Positions 1-10,460 are shown, counted from the first letter of the stretch. The stretch: DNA of 36,140 nucleotides from Saccoglossus kowalevskii (GCF_000003605.2 NW_003155748.1:173379-209518); one strand, 5' to 3'. Made by a program: numbers and translations. The notes: generated from the sequence alone by a model not told the origin.

Positions 1-3
1 TTA

Positions 4-372
4 CTATTTGAATTTTTGATATCTTTTTTCATTAATGAGAAAGTTGACCCCGAAGTTAGAGCAACTGTTCAGCAGGAATGGCTTTTTAACTCTTCTGTGA
101 TTTTTTTTGGCTTGGCTGATTTTGTTCATACTTGACAGGCAGGTCGTACCATTACTAATTGGAAAAACAATCTTGACCCACCTACCATGGCAACAGCCAA
201 AATCTGTTTTTTGAATACTTTCGCCAAATTTATTGCCTCCTACCAGTCTTGTAATAGCAGTGCCCAAATGATCATGCCTTTTATTTTGGCTACGTTGCGC
301 ACTGGTAAGAGATCACCGGCACCGACATTGTTACCACTGTTAACGTATTATCCCAACGCAGCTTTGAACTTT
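4..372 (-). other. Unrecognised coding-like stretch, possibly a decayed gene fragment
   Basis: The minus strand has an 87-codon open frame ending at position 4 and starting at Met 267. In another frame just upstream (about 280-345) there is a plausible peptide, NNVGAGDLLPVRNVAKIKGM, which hits a stop after QDW. Further along, frame shifts again give coding-like peptides such as KKITEELKSHSC. Several frame changes and stops in a short stretch look more like a processed or decayed copy of a gene than an intact exon. The plus strand also has a 63-codon frame (187-378). I recognise no family from either strand. It could be random, since overlapping open frames occur by chance in 370 bases. Confidence 0.2.
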
Positions 373-380
373 GAATAAAA

Positions 381-1016
381 TGTAAATGCTACCTCCAATC
401 TAGAAAATACTATCGCAAAACGGTTGGAAATAATACATTTAATGGCTGAATACGTCCTAACAATAAAATAAAGTGACTTCTAATGACTGCCATGTTATTT
501 TGCAAACCTCGTATAAGGTGCCCGGTTTTAGTTATAAACAGACGTTAGCTTCACGTTCATGTCCTTCCATGATAACAGCCGAAAACATATTGTCTACAAA
601 CTGCTTGTTATATTAATACAAAAATCAGTCTAACACGTTATGTATACACATAGATCAGCTATTTTGACTGAAATGGAGATTAAATGAAGATTATCTCCAA
701 ATGAGATGATTAGTATTCATTACAGTGTTTTTTTGACAAATAAATAAACATTCTTAGACTGAAAAAAAGATATATTTTAGATTCTCGTTTCCGCGGCATC
801 ATTTTGAACTATGCGCCTTGAACGTTCTTTTCCTTCTAACGCATCCCAAAATACACTTGTACTCGCACTTGTCTCAAATTTCCCTTATTTTAGCTCATGA
901 AACGAGAAACAGAGAAATTTTTTTTTCCTGGCCTTAGTGTGAATAAATTAGGTTAAAATATTAGGAGAATACTGTGAATTTCATAAAGGCATGAATAATT
1001 TGAATTCATGGCTATG
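381..1016. other. Intergenic, nothing recognised
   Basis: AT-rich DNA with no long open frame and no structured repeat that I could see. Confidence 0.5.
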
Positions 1017-1167
1017 TACTGTAGAATACTTTATATATTCGCTTGGAATTAATTTTCGCTATTTTCGCTGTGTTTTCCTATGTTTTACATTCAACTTGTC
1101 AAAAATCATTGAAAATAAATTCCATACAAAACGCTTAATTCCAGCTAAAATAACGTATTGTACAGTA
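1017..1167. mobile_element. Short inverted-repeat element, TACTGTA family (copy A)
   Basis: The left end reads TACTGTAGAATACTTTAT. The reverse complement of the right end reads TACTGTACAATACGTTAT. The outer TA on each side fits a TA target duplication, as made by Tc1/mariner-type transposases. The interior matches copies at 26768-26940 (opposite orientation) and 33965-34170, including the stretches 'ttacattcaacttgtcaaaa' and 'gaaaataaattccata'. At 151 bp it is too short to encode anything, so it is a MITE-like non-autonomous element. It is shorter than copy C because of an internal deletion. The small open frame 991-1206 across it is incidental. Confidence 0.7.
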
Positions 1168-1730
1168 AGCCATTTAGTAAGGCACACTACCCATGAGTTT
1201 TCGTAAATCATTGATCGATTTACTCATGCATTATTGTGATTGGATAAGTTGTTGTTGGTGGGTGTTTGTGTTTTCTGCACCCTGCTGAGAAAATGAATTA
1301 AAGTTAATGACCCATGTTGTAGTATAGATGTACCTGTCCCAATTGTTGGTATGCCAGTCTTAATTGGTGAAGTACATGTCACTATCAACAAATTTCAATA
1401 TTACATATACATACATACATACACAAAAATCATCACATTTTGAATATTAATAATAATATATTGTAGACTTGAAACTGACAGGCTACCTTTAATTTCTAAG
1501 ATTCAAAGTCAAACCATCAAGTACTACCAAAACATTAAACACAAAGTTCCAAAGTTAATTTTACCTTCCATGCAGTTAGAGAACTTGAAAACCACTGCTA
1601 TAAAAGCTCTTGGTTAGAAGACATTGACAAAATCATAGACATGTACAATATTGATCTTTTGACTGTTTCTAGTAATGTATTCATTCTATCAGAAAACTAA
1701 AAACCATTATACTAACATGTGGATTAATCA
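1168..1730. other. Intergenic, nothing recognised
   Basis: AT-rich sequence with a short (ATAC)n run near 1405-1425. No gene or clear repeat seen. Confidence 0.45.
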
Positions 1731-1732
1731 AA

Positions 1733-2045
1733 ATTATTATACATCTGTCACCGTAACACCATAAGTTACAGCGTGCCATGATTTTGCGGCATTTTACGGG
1801 ATATTTTTTTTCTACCATATAAACAAATGCAAATTCCAAATATGGAATGATTATGCGCATAAGCGTCCTCTAAAACAAACTTCGCTGCCACCAGGGTTCG
1901 ACTGGACTCCACGCAGAGAAGTTCGCTGGTTCTGTTCCAAACTTTTTTGATTTCGGCATTCCCATGATGTATCCTTGGACGGAAAAGATGTATATTAATA
2001 AGGTTATTACTTTTATGTATCCTGTTAATAACCTCATAATATCAA
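1733..2045 (+). repeat. Interspersed repeat, copy 1 (partner at 13330)
   Basis: This stretch aligns by eye in the same orientation with 13330-13681. Shared blocks include 'attattatacatctgtc', 'aaatatggaatgatta', 'taagcgtcctcta', 'ttcggcattcccatgatgta' and 'ggaaaagatgtata'. Both copies end near 'taataacct'. I see no long inverted repeats at the ends and no coding capacity. Copy 1 has GGTTCGACTGGACTCC near 1896, which looks like a stretched Pol III B box, but copy 2 does not keep it. The class is unknown: a SINE or a MITE relic are both possible. Confidence 0.65.
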
Positions 2046-4205
2046 GAGACCAGATGCAAAACTCAGATCTTACAGTCTACTTAAAAGTAATATTAGCTAA
2101 ATACCTACAACTGCTAAAATAGACAAGATATTAAATTAATGTACTAACTGAGACTTAGTTGAAGTAGGCAGACACAAAAGACCTAAAATCCCATTAGAGA
2201 ACAGGATTTGTGTAAGCGTAGAAGTGAAACTTTTGACGATAAAGTTCATTTCGTTACACACTGTATACTATTATATGGATAAAAGGAATGCCGAATTTAC
2301 CAAAGAAATTCCCATTTTCCAGTCTCAAAACAATAACAAGAAATTCATTATCATTATTTATTAGATACATGACACAGTATTTGAAAGTGTGTTTTGAAAA
2401 ACACAAACTACGTTAATTTTGACTGCCTAACTTTATGTTTTTTTTTAAACGTTCTGTGTATGAGTAAATATGGCTGCGACAATTTTTCAATTCACAAAAT
2501 ACCCCCAAAATGTGCAATTATTTTGCTATAGGCAAAGATAATTTGCATGTTTGTTTTTCTTATTTAGACAGATAAGATTGCACATTTTCAGAGGCTCATA
2601 CAAGTTAGTTGAAAGATGATGTTTGCTTTTATTTATAGGATTTTTTATGCTGCGAGTTGGAATCGTGAAGAGCGGTGTATCTGTCATACCTTCCAGTTTG
2701 TAGACACACAATACACAAATACTAAACCCTCAAATTCCATCAATTCAAGAATCAGGAATTAAAAATTGCTCGCAGGTAGCCATTTTTTGCTACAAGTTCT
2801 GAAACCATGTCTCTAATATTCTATGAAATTTTGTACATAAGTAATGTCTCGATATACATTTGAACTTGATTTGAGTTGAAATGGATGACTGGAGGCCATT
2901 TTGTTTTGGAAATCTTAACACTTAGCCTGCTGACTTCTTTTATTCCCCATTTGATTGTGGTTTGTTTGTGGACGATTTCACTTTTTCTAATTTTTTTTTT
3001 TTACTGTGTTATTTGATTATTCTCCTACTTTTTTTTCTTCTTATTTTACTTATCTTCTATAGAAAAATTTAATGTCAATAAAGTTATCTTATAATTCTGA
3101 AAGTATTCAGATGATTTCACCAAAGTGCATAAGCCAAATTAGAATGACTACCCGTAGTTAAATTCATATCATTTAATTAATTTCACAGAGGTGGGGGTGG
3201 ATGTCATTGTCATGACTTGTTTGAATATGTCAGTTTCTTTTGGACATACAGTGACTATTCTCTTCTACTTGGATACAAGTTTGCTCTGCTGAATTGACAA
3301 TAGGGTACTCCCTTATGTAAACAAAACAGGTTTTAGCATTCTATTCCTTCCATTTGATCAACCATAGAGTACTTTCATGTGTAGTCATTGTATTTTAAGT
3401 ACAGGGAATACTGACCTGAACCTGACCTGCAATAGAAATTCAAAGGGCATTAAAATGTGGAATTCGTTGTAATTCAGATTTGAATGAGAAGAATTTAAAA
3501 TCCATTACGTGTGCATATACGGGTCCCCCATAGAATTTATCAGACTAATTTGGCTGCAGTATTCAACAATAAACTAAAGTCAACAAACTCATAATTATAA
3601 TTGTACTTATAAATATTTAAAAACCAAATTTTTTTTTCAAACTGAAATGAAACTGGAATAACTAGATTGGCTAGGTAGGCAGCTTTCTCTAGTCTGCAAG
3701 ATATTGTGTGTTAGTCAGGCAGTCTATGATTATTTATGATTGGTTGGCTCTATCCCATGCCACCATGATCTACAATGGTAATCCACTGGCAAATCTGTGA
3801 ATGATGTCAATGCACAAACTCAAACAACCAATTAAGGACTTTAAATATCTCTAATTTAGTTCTTTAACCTTTTCACCACAGTGCCCTCTTTTTATCACAA
3901 ACTCTTAAAATAGTCCCATTGGTAGTCTGTACTTTCCGTCAGAAGATTTGGACAAAAATAGCCAAATTCTTTCAGTAAAAGCTGAAAATTTTCTCAAATT
4001 TTGTCTGTCGGCTTCAATATTAGGGTTCATTTCTAGAAATATTGAGAAATATAAGTAAAAATGCAGAAAAATCACCATTACATGTTTTTGTTGATAAATG
4101 TGTCACTTTTAGTTAGTTTAAATGATCTACAGATTAAAAATTTATTTTTTATATTCTTGATATGTTTTAGTTCTGTAAGTTTTGTGTCCTTAGTGTTGTT
4201 TTTTG
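2046..4205. other. Intergenic, nothing recognised
   Basis: Over 2 kb of AT-rich DNA with poly-T runs (around 2990-3000 and 3030). The only open frames are short and lack any recognisable motif (for example 2526-2711 minus). Confidence 0.45.
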
Positions 4206-4209
4206 TTAT

Positions 4210-4990
4210 TAGTCCTGTTCCGATGAAGTCCGAAAACGGGGACTTATAATTCGGTGTCCGTGCGTTCGTCCGGAGTCATATCTCAGAATCTGTTGGACTG
4301 ATTCCGTTCATTCTTTGCATGTGCCGAGTACTTTATGTGGGACATATGCACATGCAGTGGTTTAGCAATTTGATTCAAAATGGCCGACTGGCAGCCATCT
4401 TGTTTTTTGAAAATGTTGTATTTTGGACATGCTTTGTCAGTTTTCATTAAAATTTAGTACATCGATCATACATGTTAGGATACATGTCCCTGACCATCCG
4501 TGAGTTCCTGAGTCTGTCTGTCTGTCCGTCCGTGCGTCAGTCTGTTCAGAGTCATATTTCAGAACCCTGTGGACCGATTCCGTTCATTCTTTGCATGTGC
4601 CTAGTACCTTATGCGGGACATACATGTATGCACATGCTTTGTCAGTTGTCATTCAAACTTGGTACATAGATTATACATGTTAGGATACATGTCCATGACG
4701 ATTTATTTCGCAATTGGATCAAAGATGGTCGACTGGCAGGCATCTTGTTTTTTTTTATGCGGTATCTTGGATGTGCTCTGTCAGTTTTCATTCAAAATCT
4801 GGTCAAGGATGGCCGATTGACAGCCATCTGACTTTTTGGCCTTACTGCTATATTTCCACAATTTATGTACACATACATCATACATATCAGTGTGTTTCAT
4901 AATCAGATCAAAGATGGCCGAATAATGGCTGTTTTTATTTTTGGCCATATTACTACTACAGGGAATTTGTGTTTTGATGTAAATAAACAA
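4210..4990 (+). repeat. Interspersed repeat block with internal duplications
   Basis: It starts near 'ccgaaaacggggacttata', followed by 'gtgtccgtgcgttcgtccg'. The block 'gattccgttcattctttgcatgtgcc' is present at about 4291 and again at about 4570, roughly 277 bp apart. A 'atggccgactggcagccatcttg'-like block appears at about 4379, 4725, 4809 and 4913. A (tctg)n/(tccg)n tract lies near 4515-4545. Several overlapping 60-70 codon open frames arise from the repeat and are not genes. A related 'aaaatggctggctggtggcc' block is at about 7223. Confidence 0.6.
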
Positions 4991-6417
4991 TCTGTTGTAT
5001 ACGCCACTTGGAACTCAAGTTTCAAGGACACGCTTGCGACAACCCCTCCGCTTTAATATGACGAGCACAAAGAGAACTTTCAAAAATTTAACGGGGACTG
5101 TGTCATTTTCAATGACTTGTTGTTCTTTGACATTACTCAAGATTTCTTCGGTTCCTCCAAATAAAAATGTTCTGTCTACATATTTAACTGTCTATCTATC
5201 CTATAAAGTGGGTATAAAGAATTGTGTGTTGCTGTAATAGCCAATTATAGTCCACTTGTTTATACTACCTCCCAGGTCATGGTTGAAATGATTCCTGTAA
5301 CCATGACAGTAAATAATAGTCAATAAACACTTGCGTAAATGAACCTGGCACTTTATGAAATACAAAAGGTTGTAAAACTCCAATACAGTTAGTAGAAAAC
5401 AACACACCTAAAGTAAACTTACTCTCAATACTGACTCGTTTGCATGACTAGATTGTTCATGTACCATTTCTTTCGTGTGCAAACATGTACTGGGGATTGC
5501 ATTTTGTTGAATAATCCTATCTTACTCAATGTGTTGAAATGTAATCTTGTTGGAATGGTCTTTTCTGTGATAGGTATAAAGTTCCTTCTCGTGGCTTGTC
5601 TCCAAATTAGCTGTTTTTGCTAATTCTTGTGGTAAACACATTTTTTTATATTAACCATTTGACCTTTTGAGCACAGATGTCATTTCTTGTCACTTTTTAC
5701 GAAATAAAACACATAATTTTTTTTTCATAATTAATAATTATGACAATGATTGTTTATTGAGTATTTTCAAGGTCACATTTTCTGCCTGGATCAATACTTT
5801 CAATTTTAGCCAAATATCTTCACAGTTTTTGACACTTGGAAAATGAAGTTTTACTTTACAACTTGTTTTGAAACTATGTGTCACGTGTTATTTATTAGTA
5901 ACATTGAGTCCCTTTTCAGGAAAATATTAATTCATTAGTTTTAAAATTGTTAATTTTATCCATAGATAATTAAAAAACTTAAAAACAGAAATTATCTCTC
6001 TTATTCTGAGATTACAAGTAGTATTCATCTGAAAAGCTACTTGCTAATTCTAACGATTCTGACACACAAGCAGTTTTGTACTATTCATGTCTGCGTTCTG
6101 GGTGTGGACGTTGGTATGTACTTGTGAACAGAGAAAATAAAAGTATGATTGTATACATTGTGTGTGTAAATCCTCTTATCTGAGCCACTATAACCCCTAG
6201 TGGAGAGCTGCTTTTAATGAGATATCTTGTACAAGTGTTTGCCTATGTATCATACACTACACATACACATAACACAGTATGAAGAGCAAACATGATGGAA
6301 AATTGGTATTCAACAGTAGTGTTTACGCTACATGAAGTGTGGGCCTAAGATTTAGGTTTGTCTCACGTATTTGCATTGCAGCTAGACTTGAATGCGCCCA
6401 CGCACTGAGAGGGTCAG
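4991..6417. other. Intergenic, nothing firm
   Basis: AT-rich and without a recognised gene. Around 5008-5130 the minus strand carries a short higher-complexity stretch that begins ATGTCAAAGAACAACAAG and is interrupted by stops. It could be part of another dispersed repeat, but I cannot name it. Confidence 0.4.
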
Positions 6418-6899
6418 TCCTCAGCACGGGCTAAGTGGCGCCATCAGTCGGTGACCTTTGTTAAGCCGCTGTTAACGAAAAATCCTTCTAATTTAGCTTG
6501 CATATCCTGGTAAGCATATTTTCTGTTCCTCGTGAAGAGTCCGACTGTTTCAAGATTTCGCTGTCTTTCCATATACTCAGTGAAGCTTTTGTCTCTTCGT
6601 CGATTTGGTTTTTGCGAGGGAACGAAATTTTGTACTGAGCTCGGTTGCCATTTTGGAAATGAGAAAATTGCATATATTTGATCACATGCATAATATTCAT
6701 ACCAAAAATTCGCAACAGAGGGCGCTTAGCCTTGGGCTAAGCTTCGTGCACACTTCGTTAGCCCGTGCTAAGGCTCTGGAACGCTTCTTAAAATCTTATC
6801 AGATTTTACCCGTACTTAGCATTCTTTAGCCTGTGCTAAGCGTTCATACACGTTTTCTTAGCAGCTTTATGATTTTTACCTCTTAGCCCGTGCTAAGGA
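6418..6899. mobile_element. Inverted-repeat element with repeated CTTAGCCCGTGCTAAG motifs
   Basis: The left boundary reads CCTCAGCACGGGCTAAG (6418-6434). The right boundary, CTTAGCCCGTGCTAAGGA (6882-6899), reads as nearly the same sequence on the other strand. Further copies of the motif lie inside at 6724-6742 (perfect 8-bp arms, 3-nt loop), 6758-6774 and 6826-6840. Each forms a small hairpin by itself. About 480 bp with related ends and reiterated subterminal motifs suggests a non-autonomous DNA transposon or foldback element. The 75-codon minus-strand frame inside (6488-6715) has no recognised domain. I could not settle a target duplication. Confidence 0.5.
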
Positions 6900-6920
6900 G
6901 CAATGCATGAACGCAACTAA

Positions 6921-7123
6921 TGTTGTTACACAGAGTCATAATAATATACATATGCAGTTTGATTTGTTTTTCGTTTAGTTGACATTTGACCAAAAAAAAA
7001 AACATTTTAAAATATCATCAAGTGTTGTTACACAGAGTCATAATAATATACGTATGCAGTTTAATTTGTTTTTCGTTTCATTGACATTTGACCAAAAAAA
7101 AAACATTTTAAAATGTCATCAAG
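6921..7123 (+). repeat. Tandem duplication of a 102-bp unit
   Basis: The block starting 'tgttgttacacagagtcata' is at 6921 and again at 7023. Each copy continues through 'cagttt.atttgtttttcg', 'acatttgacc', a poly-A run and 'cattttaaaat.tcatcaa'. Only a few substitutions separate the copies, so the duplication is recent or homogenised. Confidence 0.85.
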
Positions 7124-7379
7124 CGATTCTCAAGCTTGTCTGCTGATTTCATTCAAACTTAGTATCAACATCATATGTCACAGGTTACTAATGTATGTCA
7201 TTTTGTTTTATGTTTTGGTTCAAAATGGCTGGCTGGTGGCCATGTTAAATTTAACCAATTAGCAGCCATTTTGACATATACTGTAGAATAGTTTATTTTC
7301 ATAATAATATATGATTATATAAGTTTATTCCGCTCACCACTATATACCTATACTGTTTTTAGCAACTCGACATCCCACC

Positions 7380-7424
7380 TTTTTGTTTTATTGACTCTCA
7401 TGTTTTTGTTTTATTGACTCTCAC
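7380..7424 (+). repeat. Two-copy tandem repeat of 23 bp
   Basis: 'tttttgttttattgactctca' occurs at 7380 and again at 7403. It immediately precedes the interspersed repeat at 7430. Confidence 0.7.
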
Positions 7425-7429
7425 GATGG

Positions 7430-7830
7430 GAGTATTTGTGGTTAGTGCCCCTGTGTGTGTGTCTGTTTCATTGATATCTCAAGAAGCAATCATCAGATTT
7501 CAATGATAATGCACGAGGACCTGAAATCCTTGTATATTAATGACCTAATTTGCATATTAACTAGCCTGGTAATTATGGTTAAATTATGTGCTTACTAATT
7601 TGCATAAATAAACTATTTATAATTGTTCCATAGTTATCTTGGGTACCACTCATCAAATTTCTTAGTTCATAGGTGCTTTTGGATAATCCACAAATCTCAT
7701 TACTTGAAATCCATGCATAGTAATTACGCACCTTGTATAAATGGGTTCATGTGACCTCATTAAGATGCATAAATGCAATATCAAGGACATGCAACTAATG
7801 CTATAATTGCAGCAAGAGATATGACTAATA
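7430..7830 (+). repeat. Interspersed repeat, copy 1 (partner near 15285-15990)
   Basis: It shares with the second copy, in the same order, a 'gggagt.tttg' start, a (tgtgtctg) tract, 'atatctcaagaa.caatcatca', 'taatttgcataaat', 'gcttttggataatccac' and 'gaaatccatgcata.taatta'. The two copies differ by indels. The 63- and 90-codon open frames at 7773-8166 start in or next to this repeat and have no recognisable protein features. Confidence 0.65.
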
Positions 7831-8448
7831 AATTATTCCACACTTGCTCTGTTCTAGTTCTAATAGTTCTTTCTAAGCTTTCTTCGATTTTCATTGTCGA
7901 ATGCCACGCCAACTCTGATTGGGCGCATGTATCAGAAATGCGTCAAATTAGATCTATTTACTGAGGTCAAGTATGTGATGTCATATCTTGTTTATATCAA
8001 GTTAGAAAAACAGTGTAAATTGAACGATGCTGCTGCCCATAATAGTGTCAATCGCAATGAGTTTATGGTTTGGGTTTTGTACGTCTGTGCACCTGTTCAT
8101 TGTCATTTCTCAGATATTCCTAGACTCAATTATTCTCTTAATTACAAGTGTTGGATAACATTTTGACAACTGAGTGCCATTTTCATTAAAAAAATAATAT
8201 CATGAACTGTTTCTTATGTGTCAATTTCATTCAAATTTTATAACAATATCACTCATGGTCAACTACTAATGCATGTTATTTACTTTTGCAAATTTGTCAA
8301 AAAAAATTCAATATATCATCATTATCTTTCCAGACAAGTTAATAAAACCAAGCATTGACACTATTCCTGGTCAGTTAGTGATCTGCAGACAATGTGGCCA
8401 TGTCACATACAAATTATATCCTATTTAAAATGATGAACATAATTTAAA
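7831..8448. other. Intergenic, probable repeat continuation
   Basis: AT-rich DNA with repeat-like phrases ('ctgttcattgtcatttctcagatattcctaga' type). 'tctaagctttcttcgatt' near 7873 recurs near 16898. No gene recognised. Confidence 0.4.
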
Positions 8449-8974
8449 CAAAGAGATACATAATTAAGAAAATGGATACATAATTAAAAGAAAGGGGTAC
8501 ATAATTAAAACATGGGCGTACATAATTAAAACAAAGGGGTACATAATTAAAACAAGGGCGTACATAATTAAAAGAAAGGGATACATACATAATTAAAACA
8601 AATGGATACATACATAATTAAAACAAAGGGATACATACATAATTAAAACAAAGGGATACATACATAATTAAAACAATGAGGTACATAATTAAAACAATAA
8701 GGTACATAATTAAAACAAAGGGGTACATACATAATTAAAACAAAGGGGTACATACATAATTAAAACAAAGGGGTACATACATAATTAAAACAAAGGGGTA
8801 CATAATTAAAACAAAGGGGTACGTACATAATTAAAACAAAGGGGTACATAATTAAAACAAAGGGGTACGTACATAATTAAAACAAAGGGGTACGTACATA
8901 ATTAAAACAAAGGGGTACATAATTAAAACAAAGGGGTACATACATAATTAAAACAAAGGGGTACATAATTAATT
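8449..8974 (+). repeat. Minisatellite, 21- and 25-bp units
   Basis: I count about 23 head-to-tail units of the form ggggtacataattaaaacaa(a). Roughly half carry an extra 4 bp, turning 'gtacataatt' into 'gtacatacataatt' or 'gtacgtacataatt'. Units at the left end are more diverged (gaga, tgga, gggc starts), and the right two thirds are almost uniform. Units near 8672-8716 start 'tgag' and 'taag'. The array lies about 215 bp upstream of the sialyltransferase splice acceptor. Confidence 0.95.
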
Positions 8975-9179
8975 TCTTATAGGTATGCTATTTTTGTATT
9001 AGTTCAAAAAGTAAGCCTGTACATGTATAAGGGTTAAAGTGTTGTCTGTGTTGTTTTGAGCAAGAGTTGTGTTTATACAGAATAAATTTGTATCATACTT
9101 TACTAGATTTTAAATTCAAATAATGAGGTACATGTACATTTATAAATCATCTTTTTCACCAATATTTTTCATTCTTTTT

Positions 9180-9189
9180 TTCTTTCTAG
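9180..9189 (+). promoter_or_regulatory. Probable 3' splice site before the sialyltransferase exon
   Basis: A long pyrimidine tract ('cattctttttttctttctag') ends in AG at 9188-9189, 76 bp before the first in-frame ATG. This suggests the open frame sits in a terminal exon with at least one upstream non-coding exon that I could not find in the window. Confidence 0.6.
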
Positions 9190-9265
9190 GATTATGGGTT
9201 GTTTGCAGTTATTGTTACTGTCGTCAAGGTGATATTAGAGCATTGACCTCAAACTTTTCACACCA

Positions 9266-10429
9266 ATGTATGGTCTACGTAAAATGAGGAAGGCGAAGCG
9301 GTTGCTCAATCGATATCTTCGGTTGCCGTTCTTCTGGTTCATATCTGTTTGCTTATTCTGTGTACTTGTTGTTTCACTGATGCAGACACATGTGCATTCC
9401 AGTGGTGGACACAATAGTCTAAGAATATTTGGCAGGCATAGGAGTAGAAATGTATTCCACGCGGGTGTGGCAGCAGAACGGAAAATCTATTTAAAAAGAA
9501 TACGCTTACAGAGGAAACTATCCAAATTGTTGCCTACTCTAGGGAACTGGCAACTCAACAAAACTGGAATAATGGAATTAAAACAACAACTTAAAGATCA
9601 CCTTGAACTCACACAATTTATTTGTACCAAAAAGAGTTGCCCGCTCGGTAGCAAGTACTATGACACCGTTACTATGCATAACAGATCAATGACTATCCAC
9701 AAAGAAATGCTGGAACTGTTACCAATGGAATCCCCTTTCAAAACAGTTGGAGCCATGTTTAAATCATGCGCTGTTGTGGGCAATGGCGGAATTCTAAGAA
9801 ACAGCAGCTGTGGTAAAAAAATTGACCAATCGGATTTTGTGTTTCGATCGAATCTTCAACCAATCCAAGAATATGTAAGGGATGCAGGGAGCAAGGTCAA
9901 CTTCAGTACTATATCGCAGTCTCTTCTATCCAACTTTCGTTACCCAGACACTTATAAATATATTCTAAATTTCACAAACTTTAACACGTCTAAGTTCATC
10001 AGTGCTTTTGATGAGTATAAGGACTTTATTTTGTGGATTCCTAATAGCAGATACAGTTCCAACATGACGTTCAATATTACGCAGCTTGTGAGAAAGACGA
10101 CAAATCTACAAATGCTGCTTTACAATGTAGAACATTCGGAGAAAATTCAAACCTTCTGGAATCTGACTAGAAAGGGCCTTTCTACGGGACTGATCCTTAC
10201 AAGCATTGGGCTTTCTCTCTGCGATGAGGTTAACCTTTACGGATTCTGGCCCTTTCCATTTGACCATAAGGGCCGCGACCTTCCCATGCATTATACAGAA
10301 GACCTGCTGTGGGATACTTATCGTAATTTTCATGACTATCCATCTGAATTCATTCTTCTTACCAAACTTCATCGGCAAGGTGTTTTGAAATTACATCTGG
10401 ATAAGTGTTTTGTTGACAGCCTCAGCTGA
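9266..10429 (+). CDS. Alpha-2,8-sialyltransferase, ST8Sia I/V/VI-like, single coding exon
   Basis: This 387-residue Golgi type II membrane protein should transfer sialic acid from CMP-Neu5Ac onto sialylated glycans (CAZy GT29). A short basic N-terminus precedes one membrane anchor at about residues 21-39, then a stem. Sialylmotif L is at about 164-210 (CAVVGNGGILRNSSCG at 168-183); GNGG is typical of the I/V/VI group rather than the polysialic acid synthases. Motif S is at about 304-328 (LSTGLILTS...LYGFWPF), motif III at 342-345 (HYTE) and motif VS at 356-361 (HDYPSE), with likely catalytic His356. Cys168/Cys319 and Cys182/Cys381 fit the two family disulfides. There are nine N-glycosylation sequons. 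Oddities: RSNLQP (194-199) where the family usually has RCNLPP, and Thr in motif III. Met7 (9284) has the better start context (A at -3), so it is an alternative start. Acceptor specificity cannot be read from the sequence. Confidence 0.93.
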   Translation: MYGLRKMRKAKRLLNRYLRLPFFWFISVCLFCVLVVSLMQTHVHSSGGHNSLRIFGRHRSRNVFHAGVAAERKIYLKRIRLQRKLSKLLPTLGNWQLNKTGIMELKQQLKDHLELTQFICTKKSCPLGSKYYDTVTMHNRSMTIHKEMLELLPMESPFKTVGAMFKSCAVVGNGGILRNSSCGKKIDQSDFVFRSNLQPIQEYVRDAGSKVNFSTISQSLLSNFRYPDTYKYILNFTNFNTSKFISAFDEYKDFILWIPNSRYSSNMTFNITQLVRKTTNLQMLLYNVEHSEKIQTFWNLTRKGLSTGLILTSIGLSLCDEVNLYGFWPFPFDHKGRDLPMHYTEDLLWDTYRNFHDYPSEFILLTKLHRQGVLKLHLDKCFVDSLS

Positions 10430-10460
10430 AATTTGTTGAAGTGACTTGCAAGATTATACC

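Noticed and set aside
1896-1916. tRNA gene or Pol III B box
   Set aside because: GGTTCGACTGGACTCC has a loop of the wrong size for a tRNA, no cloverleaf could be drawn around it, and the second repeat copy does not keep the motif.
10106-10378. 90-codon frame antisense to the sialyltransferase
   Set aside because: It is a shadow of the conserved motif S/VS coding region on the other strand.
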